Source: Candidatus Microgenomates bacterium
GTDB lineage: Bacteria > Patescibacteriota > Microgenomatia > UBA8517
Length of the DNA: 44,742 nucleotides
Assembly (NCBI GenBank): GCA_016784385.1
Contig: JADHUT010000006.1
Location: 1-44,742 of the forward strand
Reading direction: 5' to 3'
Under the pieces are notes generated by a model. The model saw only the letters and a list, made by a program, of their open reading frames with translations, was not told the DNA's origin and searched no databases. This document shows, piece after piece, positions 28,882 through 37,200 of this stretch (position 1 is the first letter of the stretch; each line of letters starts with the position of its first letter). A program made the translations under genes and the position numbers.

Positions 28882-29379
28882 ATGGCAATGTCTGTTTACA
28901 CAAAAAAGGGGGACAAAGGAAAAACTTCAGTTTTGGGTGGAAAGAGGATTTCAAAAAATTCAAAAGTAATTAACGCAATTGGAGCAATAGATGAACTAAA
29001 TTCATACATCGGTATTATTGGAAGATTGGAAAGTATCCAAAAAAATCTTTTTACAATTAATTCAATTTTGGCTGGGTCTGATTTGAAATTGCCCCCAAAT
29101 GCTACAAAAAAAATGGAGATTGAAATTGACAAAACAGAAGGGAAACTGCCAGTTTTAAAAAACTTCATTATATATAGTGGAACCTCAAGAGCAAAAAGAC
29201 TTTTCTTTGCAAGAAGTATATGTCGTCGCGCAGAAAGAATTTTGGTATGCTTGCCAAATATCCAAAAAAACAATCCTGAGATACTCAAATTCATAAATAG
29301 ACTGAGTGACTATTTGTTTACAATGGCAAGAAGCGAGAACTATTCTAAAAAGATTAAAGAACTCACCTGGAATCAGTGA
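28882..29379 (+). CDS. PduO-type cob(I)alamin adenosyltransferase
   Basis: 'YTKKGDKGKTSVLGGKRISKNS...AIGAIDELNSYIG'. Confidence 0.85.
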   Translation: MAMSVYTKKGDKGKTSVLGGKRISKNSKVINAIGAIDELNSYIGIIGRLESIQKNLFTINSILAGSDLKLPPNATKKMEIEIDKTEGKLPVLKNFIIYSGTSRAKRLFFARSICRRAERILVCLPNIQKNNPEILKFINRLSDYLFTMARSENYSKKIKELTWNQ

Positions 29380-29394
29380 TATACTAAATTTAGT

Positions 29395-29757
29395 ATGGCG
29401 CTATTTCCTGAAAAAGAACCAAAGAATATTGCTACTGAAGTAGGGGGTGAAGAACCTTCTGCCTTAAACATTGAAAGAAAAGAAGTCGTTACCCCAATTC
29501 CTACTCAATTTAAGGCACAAGTCGCAGACGATTCTGGAAACCCAATAATTCAAACCCCACAAACCAAAAAGGTTCAGATTACAATTCCTGCGACCAGCGA
29601 GGAAGAGCTGCAAAAAAACAGAAAAGAAAAAACAACAACAACGACTTCTTGGAACGCATCATTTTTACTGCGTGTAATACAAAAAGCCTTGCATTTTGGA
29701 AAGCAGGTTTTATTTTCGCCTATAAAAATGCAAAATGAAGGAGGAAAGGCAAGATGA
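29395..29757 (+). CDS. Hypothetical protein upstream of conjugative-type ATPase
   Basis: 120 aa; 3' end overlaps start of next CDS; TATACT 9 nt upstream of ATG. Confidence 0.5.
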   Translation: MALFPEKEPKNIATEVGGEEPSALNIERKEVVTPIPTQFKAQVADDSGNPIIQTPQTKKVQITIPATSEEELQKNRKEKTTTTTSWNASFLLRVIQKALHFGKQVLFSPIKMQNEGGKAR

Positions 29758-32081
29758 TAATACCTGATATAACAACAATTGTTACAACATTTTTTTTGGT
29801 GATAATCTTACTTTTCTTGGTTGCTGCTATTGGTTATTTTCTTTTCGTAATATTTAAGTATAGAGGTAGGGAAACAAAATCCATTGATTCAGTTCTTTTC
29901 CAGGTTTCAATGCCTCGCCTTAATGAAATAAAAATAGATGCAATGGAGCAACTTTTTGCCTCTTTGTATTCTATTAAAAAAGGAGGGTGGAAGCAGAAAT
30001 TTTCGGTGCAGCCAGCTATTTCTTTTGAGATTATTGCTCGTGAAGAAGATATAAAGTTTTACATTTGGACCCCAGTCGAAACAAAAGATTTGGTGGAAAA
30101 ACAGGTTCACGGAGCATATCCAGATGCAGAAGTATTGGAAGTTGATGAAATAAACATATTTGATACCAAGGGTGCAGTTGCTTATAAATCACTCCAACTT
30201 GGCAAAGCCAATCATTACCCTCTAAAAACTTTCAAAGATTTGCCAACTGACATTATGGCCTCTATTACATCATCTCTTGCAAAAATGGGGAAGGGAGAAG
30301 CTGCTTCAATTCAAATATTGGTTTCACCAGCTGAGTCTGATTGGCAAAAGAATGGTAGTAAGTTTATTTCAGACACCAAAAAACAAGAAAGTACAGCTGA
30401 AAGTGCAAAATATTCAGTATCAGGTAAAACTTTGGAAGCAGTTGAGGGGAAAGTTTCAAAACCTGGGTTTGTTACTTCTATAAGAATAGTGGTGGTATCG
30501 GGCAGCAAAGAAACTGCAAAGACTCATTTGGGCAATATTGTCTCGTCCATAGGTCAAACTGCAGGGGATATGAATAATTTGGGAAGCAGAAAAATTTACA
30601 ACAAAGGGGCCTTCATGCAGGACTTTTTGTATAGGTATCAACCAATGTTCCATGTCTTAAAAAATCATGAAAGTATCTTAAACTCAGAAGAGCTGTCAAC
30701 AATTTTTCATTTTCCCAATAGACAAGTTACTACACCACACATTCACTGGTTGCACAGTAAAACTGCTCCTGCACCCGCTGAGATACCCAGCAGCGGCCTT
30801 TATTTGGGTAAAAGTGTATATAGAGGTGTGAATAGAGATATATATATGGGAGACGATGATAGAAGTAGACACACCTATATTATCGGAGCCACAGGTACTG
30901 GAAAAACTGAACTTATGAAAAGCATGATTATGCAAGACATTCGAGCCGGGAAAGGCATCTGTTTTATGGACCCACACGGTGATGCAGTAGAGGATATATT
31001 AAAACTTATTCCTCCAGAAAGAGCAGAAGATGTTATTTACTTTAGACCAAGTGATACAGCCAGACCAATGGGCCTTAATCTATTGGAAGCAAAAACTGAA
31101 GATCAAAAGCATTTTGTAACAACATCTGTCATTAATATGATGTACAAGCTCTTTGACCCTCATAAGACCGGTATTGTTGGACCACGTTTTGAACATGCCG
31201 TGAGAAACGCCATGTTAACAGTCATGGTAGAGCCAGGAAGTACTTTTATTGAGGTAATGCGTGCATTAACTGATGCAAAATTTGTTCAAGAGCTTCTTCC
31301 CAAAGTAGAAGACCCAATTATAAGGCGATACTGGACTGATCAAATCGCACAAACTTCTGATTTTCATAAATCAGAGGTATTGGATTACATTACTTCAAAA
31401 TTTGGCCGATTCGTTACAAACAGAATGATTAGAAATATAATTGGTCAATCCACTTCATCTTTCTCTTTTAGAGATGTTATGGATAACGGAAAAATATTAC
31501 TAATTAACCTGGCAAAAGGAGAACTGTCAGAAGAAAATTCAAACTTTTTGGGGCTAATTTTAGTTCCCCGTATTCTAATGGCTGCCATGAGTAGGACTGA
31601 TACACCAGAAGACCAAAGAAGACCTTTCTATTTGTATGTTGATGAATTCCAGAATTTCGCTACACCTGACTTTGCAGTAATACTTTCAGAAGCTAGAAAA
31701 TACAAACTTAATCTAACTGTTGCTAATCAATTTATAGGACAAATGGAGGAAGATGTAAAAAATGCTATTTTTGGAAATGTGGGTACAAAGATTTCATTTA
31801 GGGCAGGTGTCACCGATGCTAACTATCTACAACATGAGTTTGCACCAACATTTGGGGAAGATGATTTACTCAATGTCCAAAGATACCATGCATATGTAAA
31901 AACAATTGTGAACAACCAACCAGTTACACCATTTTCATTAGATACAACCCTGGATTTATCAAAAATAAAAGCACAAGAAGATACAAGGGTTTCTGAAATA
32001 ATTCAAGAAATGAGTAGACTAAAGAATGGAAGAGATGCTGGACTTGTGGAAGTAGAGATTGCAAGAAGAGCAAAGCTCTGA
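29754..32081 (+). CDS. TraD/VirD4-like type IV secretion/conjugation ATPase
   Basis: Walker A 'IIGATGTGKTELMKSM', 'CFMDPHGDAVEDIL', 'FYLYVDEFQNFATPDFAVILSEARKYKLNLTVANQF'. Confidence 0.85.
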   Translation: MIIPDITTIVTTFFLVIILLFLVAAIGYFLFVIFKYRGRETKSIDSVLFQVSMPRLNEIKIDAMEQLFASLYSIKKGGWKQKFSVQPAISFEIIAREEDIKFYIWTPVETKDLVEKQVHGAYPDAEVLEVDEINIFDTKGAVAYKSLQLGKANHYPLKTFKDLPTDIMASITSSLAKMGKGEAASIQILVSPAESDWQKNGSKFISDTKKQESTAESAKYSVSGKTLEAVEGKVSKPGFVTSIRIVVVSGSKETAKTHLGNIVSSIGQTAGDMNNLGSRKIYNKGAFMQDFLYRYQPMFHVLKNHESILNSEELSTIFHFPNRQVTTPHIHWLHSKTAPAPAEIPSSGLYLGKSVYRGVNRDIYMGDDDRSRHTYIIGATGTGKTELMKSMIMQDIRAGKGICFMDPHGDAVEDILKLIPPERAEDVIYFRPSDTARPMGLNLLEAKTEDQKHFVTTSVINMMYKLFDPHKTGIVGPRFEHAVRNAMLTVMVEPGSTFIEVMRALTDAKFVQELLPKVEDPIIRRYWTDQIAQTSDFHKSEVLDYITSKFGRFVTNRMIRNIIGQSTSSFSFRDVMDNGKILLINLAKGELSEENSNFLGLILVPRILMAAMSRTDTPEDQRRPFYLYVDEFQNFATPDFAVILSEARKYKLNLTVANQFIGQMEEDVKNAIFGNVGTKISFRAGVTDANYLQHEFAPTFGEDDLLNVQRYHAYVKTIVNNQPVTPFSLDTTLDLSKIKAQEDTRVSEIIQEMSRLKNGRDAGLVEVEIARRAKL

Positions 32082-32113
32082 TAGTCTACTTTTAGTTTTC
32101 AAACAAAACAATT

Positions 32114-32974
32114 ATGAATATTGGAATAATAGGTTGGGGATTTGTAGGGGAAGCCACGGGCACTGGCTTTTCAAAATCAAAAAAGAATAATGTTTTTTGG
32201 TTTGATAAATTCAAAAAAAGTCCAGACACTTTTGACGAAGTAGTGGAAAAGAGTGAGTTTATTTTTGTTTGTGTTCCAACTCCAATGCACAGAGATTATT
32301 CAGGAATGGACATGAGTATTGTCGAGGGGGTAGTGGAGCAAATTGCCTCAATGATTAGGGGCACTAAAAAGATATTAATTATCAAGTCAACCGCACTTCC
32401 AGGGACAACTGACAAATTTGCAAAAAAATATCCAAATGTAAATTTTGTAATGAATCCTGAGTTTTTAACACAGAAGAATGCCAAAGCCGATTTTTTGAAT
32501 CCCGCAAGAACCGTAATTGGAGCAAAAAACAAAAGTGTTGTAGATAGAATAAAAAAGCTTTACAAAACGATATTACCAAAGGATCATGAATACCACATTA
32601 CAGATACCACTAGCGCTGAGGTCATTAAATATATGAGCAATATAATGCTTGCTTCAAAAATACTGCTTGCAAATGAGTTTTACTTTTTAAGTAAAAAAGT
32701 AGGGGCAGACTACAACAAAGTCAGACGAGCTGTTGAAGCAGATCCAAGAGTGGGACCTTTCCTGAAAGTTCCAGGATGGGATGGAGACTTTGGTTTTGGG
32801 GGAGCATGTTTTCCAAAGGACACATTGGGAATACTCTCTTTTGCAAAGAAACAAAAAATTGACATGTCTGCACTAGAGGCTATTTGGAAGAAGAATCTTA
32901 AATTGCGAAAGACGAGAGACTGGGAAAAAATGGACAATGCTTTTGGTAGAGGTGCTTCAAAGAAAAAAAAGTAG
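32114..32974 (+). CDS. UDP-glucose/GDP-mannose dehydrogenase family protein (short, 286 aa)
   Basis: 'IGIIGWGFVGEATGTGF', 'FVMNPEFLTQKNA', 'GFGGACFPKDTLGI'. Confidence 0.85.
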   Translation: MNIGIIGWGFVGEATGTGFSKSKKNNVFWFDKFKKSPDTFDEVVEKSEFIFVCVPTPMHRDYSGMDMSIVEGVVEQIASMIRGTKKILIIKSTALPGTTDKFAKKYPNVNFVMNPEFLTQKNAKADFLNPARTVIGAKNKSVVDRIKKLYKTILPKDHEYHITDTTSAEVIKYMSNIMLASKILLANEFYFLSKKVGADYNKVRRAVEADPRVGPFLKVPGWDGDFGFGGACFPKDTLGILSFAKKQKIDMSALEAIWKKNLKLRKTRDWEKMDNAFGRGASKKKK

Positions 32975-34566
32975 CAATATTTGGTATAATATACTTGTTT
33001 AGCAAGGGCGCATAGCTCAGTGGTAGTAGCGCTGATCTTATAAGTCAGAGGTCCATGGTTCGATCCCATGTGCGCCCACCCAGAAAGAGTTGATGAGGTG
33101 GCGCAAGCCGCGAATGGCCACGCGGCGAGCGCCGAGAAGCCTGTTTTATACACACACGAAAGCTGCCGATTATTTAAAGAGTAGTCCGAGCCGACTTTTT
33201 TCCCGATTGAACAAAGTTCATCGGGATTATTTTTTGCGCGCGCGATTTTGGCCGTCGAAACGGCCACCTCTATGAATTCTCTCATTAGTCCGAGCCACTC
33301 ATTTCCGTTTTTAGAAACACTATTCATTTCCGCTTTTAATTTTATTTTCATTTCGACAAGTTTGTTCTTTTTGTCTTGGTAAACCTGAGGCTCAATTATT
33401 TGGTCAAGAAAGCCTTCAAGTAACCGATCAAGTTTTTGATCAGTTTCTGTAATCTGAGAAGAAATTTTAGAAATAGTAGTCTCACTATTTTCTTTTTGCT
33501 CTGTTTCTTCTTGGTCTAGTTTTTTCAACCAAGGTTTAACCCATGAAGTGGGTAAACTAGCTTTAGCAACAATTGTCCTCAATTGTTGTTCTAAAATTTC
33601 TTCTCTTAAATAGCCTTGACTACAATTTCCTTTCTTTTTAGTACAGCGGTAGTAAATATAGTTAACATCACCACGGGTGGTAGGGAAGCACTTGTGTTTG
33701 ACTTCTGCAGTTATTGAACAGCCACATTCGGCGCATTTGGCAAGACCAAGAAAAACAAAATTATGATTTCTAGGCTTCGGATGTTCTCTTGCCTCAAGTA
33801 TTTTTTGAACTTTATTGAAAACTTCAGGATCAATAAATAGTTTGTGGCTTCCTTCAAAAGTTTCACCGCCGAAGTTTATGATTCCAATGTAAAACTTATT
33901 ACTCAAAATCCTTTTAACTGTATCTAAATGCAACATTTTTCCATTGTATCTAGTGATTCCAAACTTTTGGAAAAATTTTGCAATATCAGCAAAAGAGTTT
34001 TCGCCATTGGCGAAAATCTCAAATGCTTTTCTGACGATTTTAGATTTTACAGGGTCAACTTCTATCGTCCTCAATCTTGGTTCATTTAGATAGCCATACG
34101 TAGCCTTGTTTGGCAGAACTCCCTTCCTTAGTTTTTGCCTGTTTCCTCTCTTTACATTTTCAGAAAGATTATCTACATAATATTTGCTCTGGGAAAATGC
34201 GATTGAAAGCATGAATTTGCCTTGCGGGGTGTTTTCAAACCAAAATGTGGGAAACTTTAGATCAATTATTTTCCCAGTATCTAGTAAATAGATAATCTTT
34301 CCTCCATCTATGGAGTTTCTTGCAAGCCTGTCTGCGTGCCAAGCCAAAATTCCATTTGTTTCACCTTTTTCAATTTTTTCTATTACTTGGTTAAAAACAC
34401 TTCTTCCTGGAATTTTGGCTGTTCTAGCCTCTACCAGAAATTCAGTAACATGCAATTTTTCTCTTACTGCAAATTCTTTTAACTCGGCAATTTGTGATTC
34501 GATGGACAAAACTTGTTTCTCTTTCTCATCTGTTGATTTTCGGCAGTAGGCAATGTATTTAATCAT
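32710..34566 (-). CDS. Large serine recombinase (resolvase/invertase type); frame stays open through repeat A and tRNA-Ile into the upstream gene
   Basis: Start MIKYIAYCRKSTDEKEKQVLSIESQ; 'ILAWHADRLARN', recombinase domain, zinc ribbon CAECGCSI...YRCTKKKGNC, coiled-coil. Homologous part ends near 33170; next in-frame stop at 32710. Confidence 0.85.
   Translation of the reverse strand: MIKYIAYCRKSTDEKEKQVLSIESQIAELKEFAVREKLHVTEFLVEARTAKIPGRSVFNQVIEKIEKGETNGILAWHADRLARNSIDGGKIIYLLDTGKIIDLKFPTFWFENTPQGKFMLSIAFSQSKYYVDNLSENVKRGNRQKLRKGVLPNKATYGYLNEPRLRTIEVDPVKSKIVRKAFEIFANGENSFADIAKFFQKFGITRYNGKMLHLDTVKRILSNKFYIGIINFGGETFEGSHKLFIDPEVFNKVQKILEAREHPKPRNHNFVFLGLAKCAECGCSITAEVKHKCFPTTRGDVNYIYYRCTKKKGNCSQGYLREEILEQQLRTIVAKASLPTSWVKPWLKKLDQEETEQKENSETTISKISSQITETDQKLDRLLEGFLDQIIEPQVYQDKKNKLVEMKIKLKAEMNSVSKNGNEWLGLMREFIEVAVSTAKIARAKNNPDELCSIGKKVGSDYSLNNRQLSCVYKTGFSALAAWPFAACATSSTLSGWAHMGSNHGPLTYKISATTTELCALAKQVYYTKYCYFFFFEAPLPKALSIFSQSLVFRNLRFFFQIASSADMSIFCFFAKESIPNVSFGKHAPPKPKSPSHPGTFRKGPTLGSASTARLTLL
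33006..33078 (+). tRNA. tRNA-Ile(TAT)
   Basis: GGGCGCA...TGCGCCC acceptor, anticodon loop CTTATAA, T-arm CCATG-GTTCGATC-CCATG; TATAAT at 32985-32990. Confidence 0.85.
33076..33168 (+). repeat. Inverted repeat A, left arm (93 bp)
   Basis: Identical over 93 bp to the reverse complement of 34614-34706. Confidence 0.95.
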
Positions 34567-34613
34567 GGTTTTTGTCTTTCTCAATTTTTGCATTTTCTTT
34601 TTTCTCTTTAATC

Positions 34614-34706
34614 CGGCAGCTTTCGTGTGTGTATAAAACAGGCTTCTCGGCGCTCGCCGCGTGGCCATTCGCGGCTTGCGCCACCTCATCAACTCTTTCT
34701 GGGTGG
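34614..34706 (-). repeat. Inverted repeat A, right arm (93 bp)
   Basis: Perfect reverse complement of 33076-33168. Confidence 0.95.
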
Positions 34707-34773
34707 ACTCTTTACGAACAAATTCGGACTGATTTCAAAAACGTATCGTCTTAGCTCCGACCCCGCTTCGCGT
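34703..34773 (+). repeat. Inverted repeat B, left arm (71 bp)
   Basis: Matches reverse complement of 36043-36113 with one mismatch; overlaps repeat A by GTGG (34703-34706). Confidence 0.95.
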
Positions 34774-35023
34774 TGGCTCTCCGCAAAAGTCGGCTCGGAC
34801 ACCGCCGTTAGGCGAAAAAGAAAAATGTAAAAATTGTTAATGTTCCTGTCTAAATTTAAATGGCGCATCCGGTGGAACCAACTAAGAATTGCTTCTTGTT
34901 GTCCGAATGCGCCATCAAAAAAAGCAATTCCTTTAAAAGTTGGTTCCAATTATTAATTTACGCTGTTTTATAAATATTTCAACTATGTTTTATTGAATCA
35001 ATCTTAGGCTATAATGTGTTTAC

Positions 35024-35980
35024 ATGGATAAATTTATTGACGAATCACGTAAGATTCAAGAAAGGTTTCCCAAAGAAGATCGTATAGAAGTTGGTAGTGA
35101 TGGTTGGCTTTCGCCGAAGGGAAATTACTACAAAGTCAAGCCAGACGAACACGATGAATCCGCCACTTATTTAACTTCTAACTCTGATGAAGTCAAAACA
35201 CTGGTCAAACAAACACTGGAGACATGGGATTACTACAGGTATCAAGATTTGAATGCCCGAGAAAAACTAGCAAAATTAGGATTTATTTTAATTCGTGGGC
35301 AAATTCTACGGTCTGAAGATGCAACAAATTTTACACCTGAGCAACTACAAAAGATTACAGAAGCAGGAATAAGAGTGATAAGTGCATTTGATGGAGCAGT
35401 TGACTATCCAACAAAAACAATATTGCAAAAAGTTACCTCAATCGCCGAAGGCATAGAAAAAGCTGATGATGTGGCAGATCTCCAAGCCCATCTCAACGAT
35501 TTAGAATTGGGCAAAGTGGGTCGTGCTTACGATGATCAATTTAGAGAAAAAACAATGAACGATATAAAAAGATTTGTAAGATCACCACTTAAAACAACAA
35601 TAAATGATAATCAGTTTTGGGATTCAAAAGGAAAAGAGCATGAGATTCTTTCGTCTGGTATTTTCGACTACTTATCACAAGGTTTTTTGGATGAGATGGA
35701 AATGGATTTAGGGAGATCTTTATATAAATTTAGGGTGATAGATTTTGGATCGTGTAAATTGTTAGTTCAAAGAGAGGAATATTACCATGATGGACTGTCG
35801 TGGGGTATGAGTGGAGATACTAATAATTATATTTCCATGTCTGTAGTTGATGAAAAATCAATTCGTCAAAAATTATCAAAACTTATAGGTGACAGGGGCA
35901 GCCTGTATAAAGATACTCCCAAGATAAAAACTGGATCTGGCGGTTATTTTTCTGAAGTTATTACAGACATTAGTACATAA
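35024..35980 (+). CDS. Cargo protein of unknown function (318 aa)
   Basis: Only long ORF between the B repeats; TATAAT (35010-35015) 8 nt upstream of ATG; no family recognised. Confidence 0.7.
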   Translation: MDKFIDESRKIQERFPKEDRIEVGSDGWLSPKGNYYKVKPDEHDESATYLTSNSDEVKTLVKQTLETWDYYRYQDLNAREKLAKLGFILIRGQILRSEDATNFTPEQLQKITEAGIRVISAFDGAVDYPTKTILQKVTSIAEGIEKADDVADLQAHLNDLELGKVGRAYDDQFREKTMNDIKRFVRSPLKTTINDNQFWDSKGKEHEILSSGIFDYLSQGFLDEMEMDLGRSLYKFRVIDFGSCKLLVQREEYYHDGLSWGMSGDTNNYISMSVVDEKSIRQKLSKLIGDRGSLYKDTPKIKTGSGGYFSEVITDIST

Positions 35981-36042
35981 TTTTTTAGTTCGGCGAAGCC
36001 GAACAAATCGCGCGCGTTCTGGCAAAAAAATAAGCGGAGGCC

Positions 36043-36113
36043 ACGCGAAGCGGGGCCGGAGCTAAGACGATACGTTTTTGAAATCAGTCCGAATTTGTTC
36101 GTAAAGAGTCCAC
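36043..36113 (-). repeat. Inverted repeat B, right arm (71 bp)
   Basis: 70/71 identical to reverse complement of 34703-34773. Confidence 0.95.
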
Positions 36114-36123
36114 TAAAGTAAGA

Positions 36124-36143
36124 CCTGCCTGCCGGCAGGCAGG
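36124..36143. repeat. GC-rich palindrome CCTGCCTGCCGGCAGGCAGG
   Basis: 20-bp perfect palindrome, related to 14883-14900. Confidence 0.65.
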
Positions 36144-36199
36144 GGTCCCTGGTGAATAACCCTCGTATGACGAGGTCGAATCCATGTGCGTCCACATAA

Positions 36200-36949
36200 A
36201 TGTTAAAAAAAATGTTAATTACAAAAAATACTTCACCGCAAGATTTGTCTGAATACATAAAAAACCTTCGTGAACAAAAGGGGAAAGAGGGTGAGGTTTT
36301 GGAAGTTATAAATTCAGCCCTTGGGTTTGGTCACGACTTTGTGGTAAATCTATTTTGGGAGGAAGCACTAACTTACCAACACGTGGTCATGAATGATTCT
36401 TCAAACAGAAAAGCTCTTTTAAAGATGCAAGAATCTATCCTGAAAGGTAAGTTTTATATTACAAAATACAAGCTGGTTCATTGGAATAGTCGTTTATACA
36501 GATTTCTCGGCAGGCATTCTGATTACAAGGGAGAATATAAAAAGTCGGTCAATTACTATAAAAAAGCACTAAAATTTTATAAATCAGACCCTGACATAAA
36601 ATTGGGTTTACCTAGAAACTTAGAGTTGGAAGCATTTTTGTCATTTTCACTTATCATGTCAGGAAGTTTTGACAAGGGTTGCAAGTTAGCAAAAACTACA
36701 TACAGTAAATTTTTTGAAACCAAAGAAGGTAAAAATTTAAAAAAGTTAGACAATCAAACGTGGGGGATATGGATGAGTGGAATAACCATACGGACAATTG
36801 GAGCATTTTTAGACAAAAAGTTGTTATTTAACAGAAAAGAATTTAGATCTTGGCTGAGTGAAACTGAAAAGTTTTTAAAACCAACCAGTCTTTTTTCATA
36901 CAGACTGGGTGAAATAGAAAATTTAAAATTGAAACTTTTTTCTGATTAG
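36200..36949 (+). CDS. TPR-like hypothetical protein
   Basis: 249 aa, 'GEYKKSVNYYKKALKFYKSDPDIKLGLPRNLELEAFLSFSLIMSGSFDKGCKLA'. Confidence 0.6.
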   Translation: MLKKMLITKNTSPQDLSEYIKNLREQKGKEGEVLEVINSALGFGHDFVVNLFWEEALTYQHVVMNDSSNRKALLKMQESILKGKFYITKYKLVHWNSRLYRFLGRHSDYKGEYKKSVNYYKKALKFYKSDPDIKLGLPRNLELEAFLSFSLIMSGSFDKGCKLAKTTYSKFFETKEGKNLKKLDNQTWGIWMSGITIRTIGAFLDKKLLFNRKEFRSWLSETEKFLKPTSLFSYRLGEIENLKLKLFSD

Positions 36950-36957
36950 AAGAAAAA

Positions 36958-37197
36958 TTATAATCTTGCTAATTGTCCAATAACCTCTCTTGAATTACTT
37001 GATGTGTTAAATGGACAATCTATTTTATAACATATGGCAGATTTTCTATCGTAATTGATCAATATAGTGGGACTCCTCAGTGTCCCGTCTAATCCTCCAT
37101 CTTTGGTGGGAACACACAATGCCAGCAAAACACTTTGGTTATCGTGGGCAACAGCCAGTTTTCTGTTTGCACAATTTGTTATTTCTATTTCACTCAT
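36958..37197 (-). CDS. Small hypothetical protein
   Basis: 79 aa, between two clear genes. Confidence 0.4.
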   Translation of the reverse strand: MSEIEITNCANRKLAVAHDNQSVLLALCVPTKDGGLDGTLRSPTILINYDRKSAICYKIDCPFNTSSNSREVIGQLARL

Positions 37198-37200
37198 TTT

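Larger units (their letters stand above)
33060..36195. mobile_element. Putative integrated element next to tRNA-Ile, two inverted-repeat cassettes
   Basis: tRNA 3' end TCGATCCCATGTGCGCCCAC (33060-33079) recurs imperfectly (17/20) at 36176-36195; encloses serine recombinase, cargo ORF and two inverted repeats. Confidence 0.65.

Noticed and set aside
33201-33236. Hairpin CCCGATTGAAC-AAA-GTTCATCGGG followed by TTATTTTTT as terminator of the recombinase
   Set aside because: T-tract is on the plus strand while the recombinase is on the minus strand, and the segment is inside its coding frame.
33090-33275. Plus-strand 61-aa ORF whose first residues match the N-terminal extension of the 32710-34692 ORF
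   Set aside because: Identity is simply the 93-bp inverted repeat translated twice; not a protein family.
34567-34692. N-terminal extension of the recombinase ORF (MMRWRKPRMATRRAPRS...)
   Set aside because: Encoded by repeat A; the conserved recombinase start is MIKYIAYCRKS at 34566.
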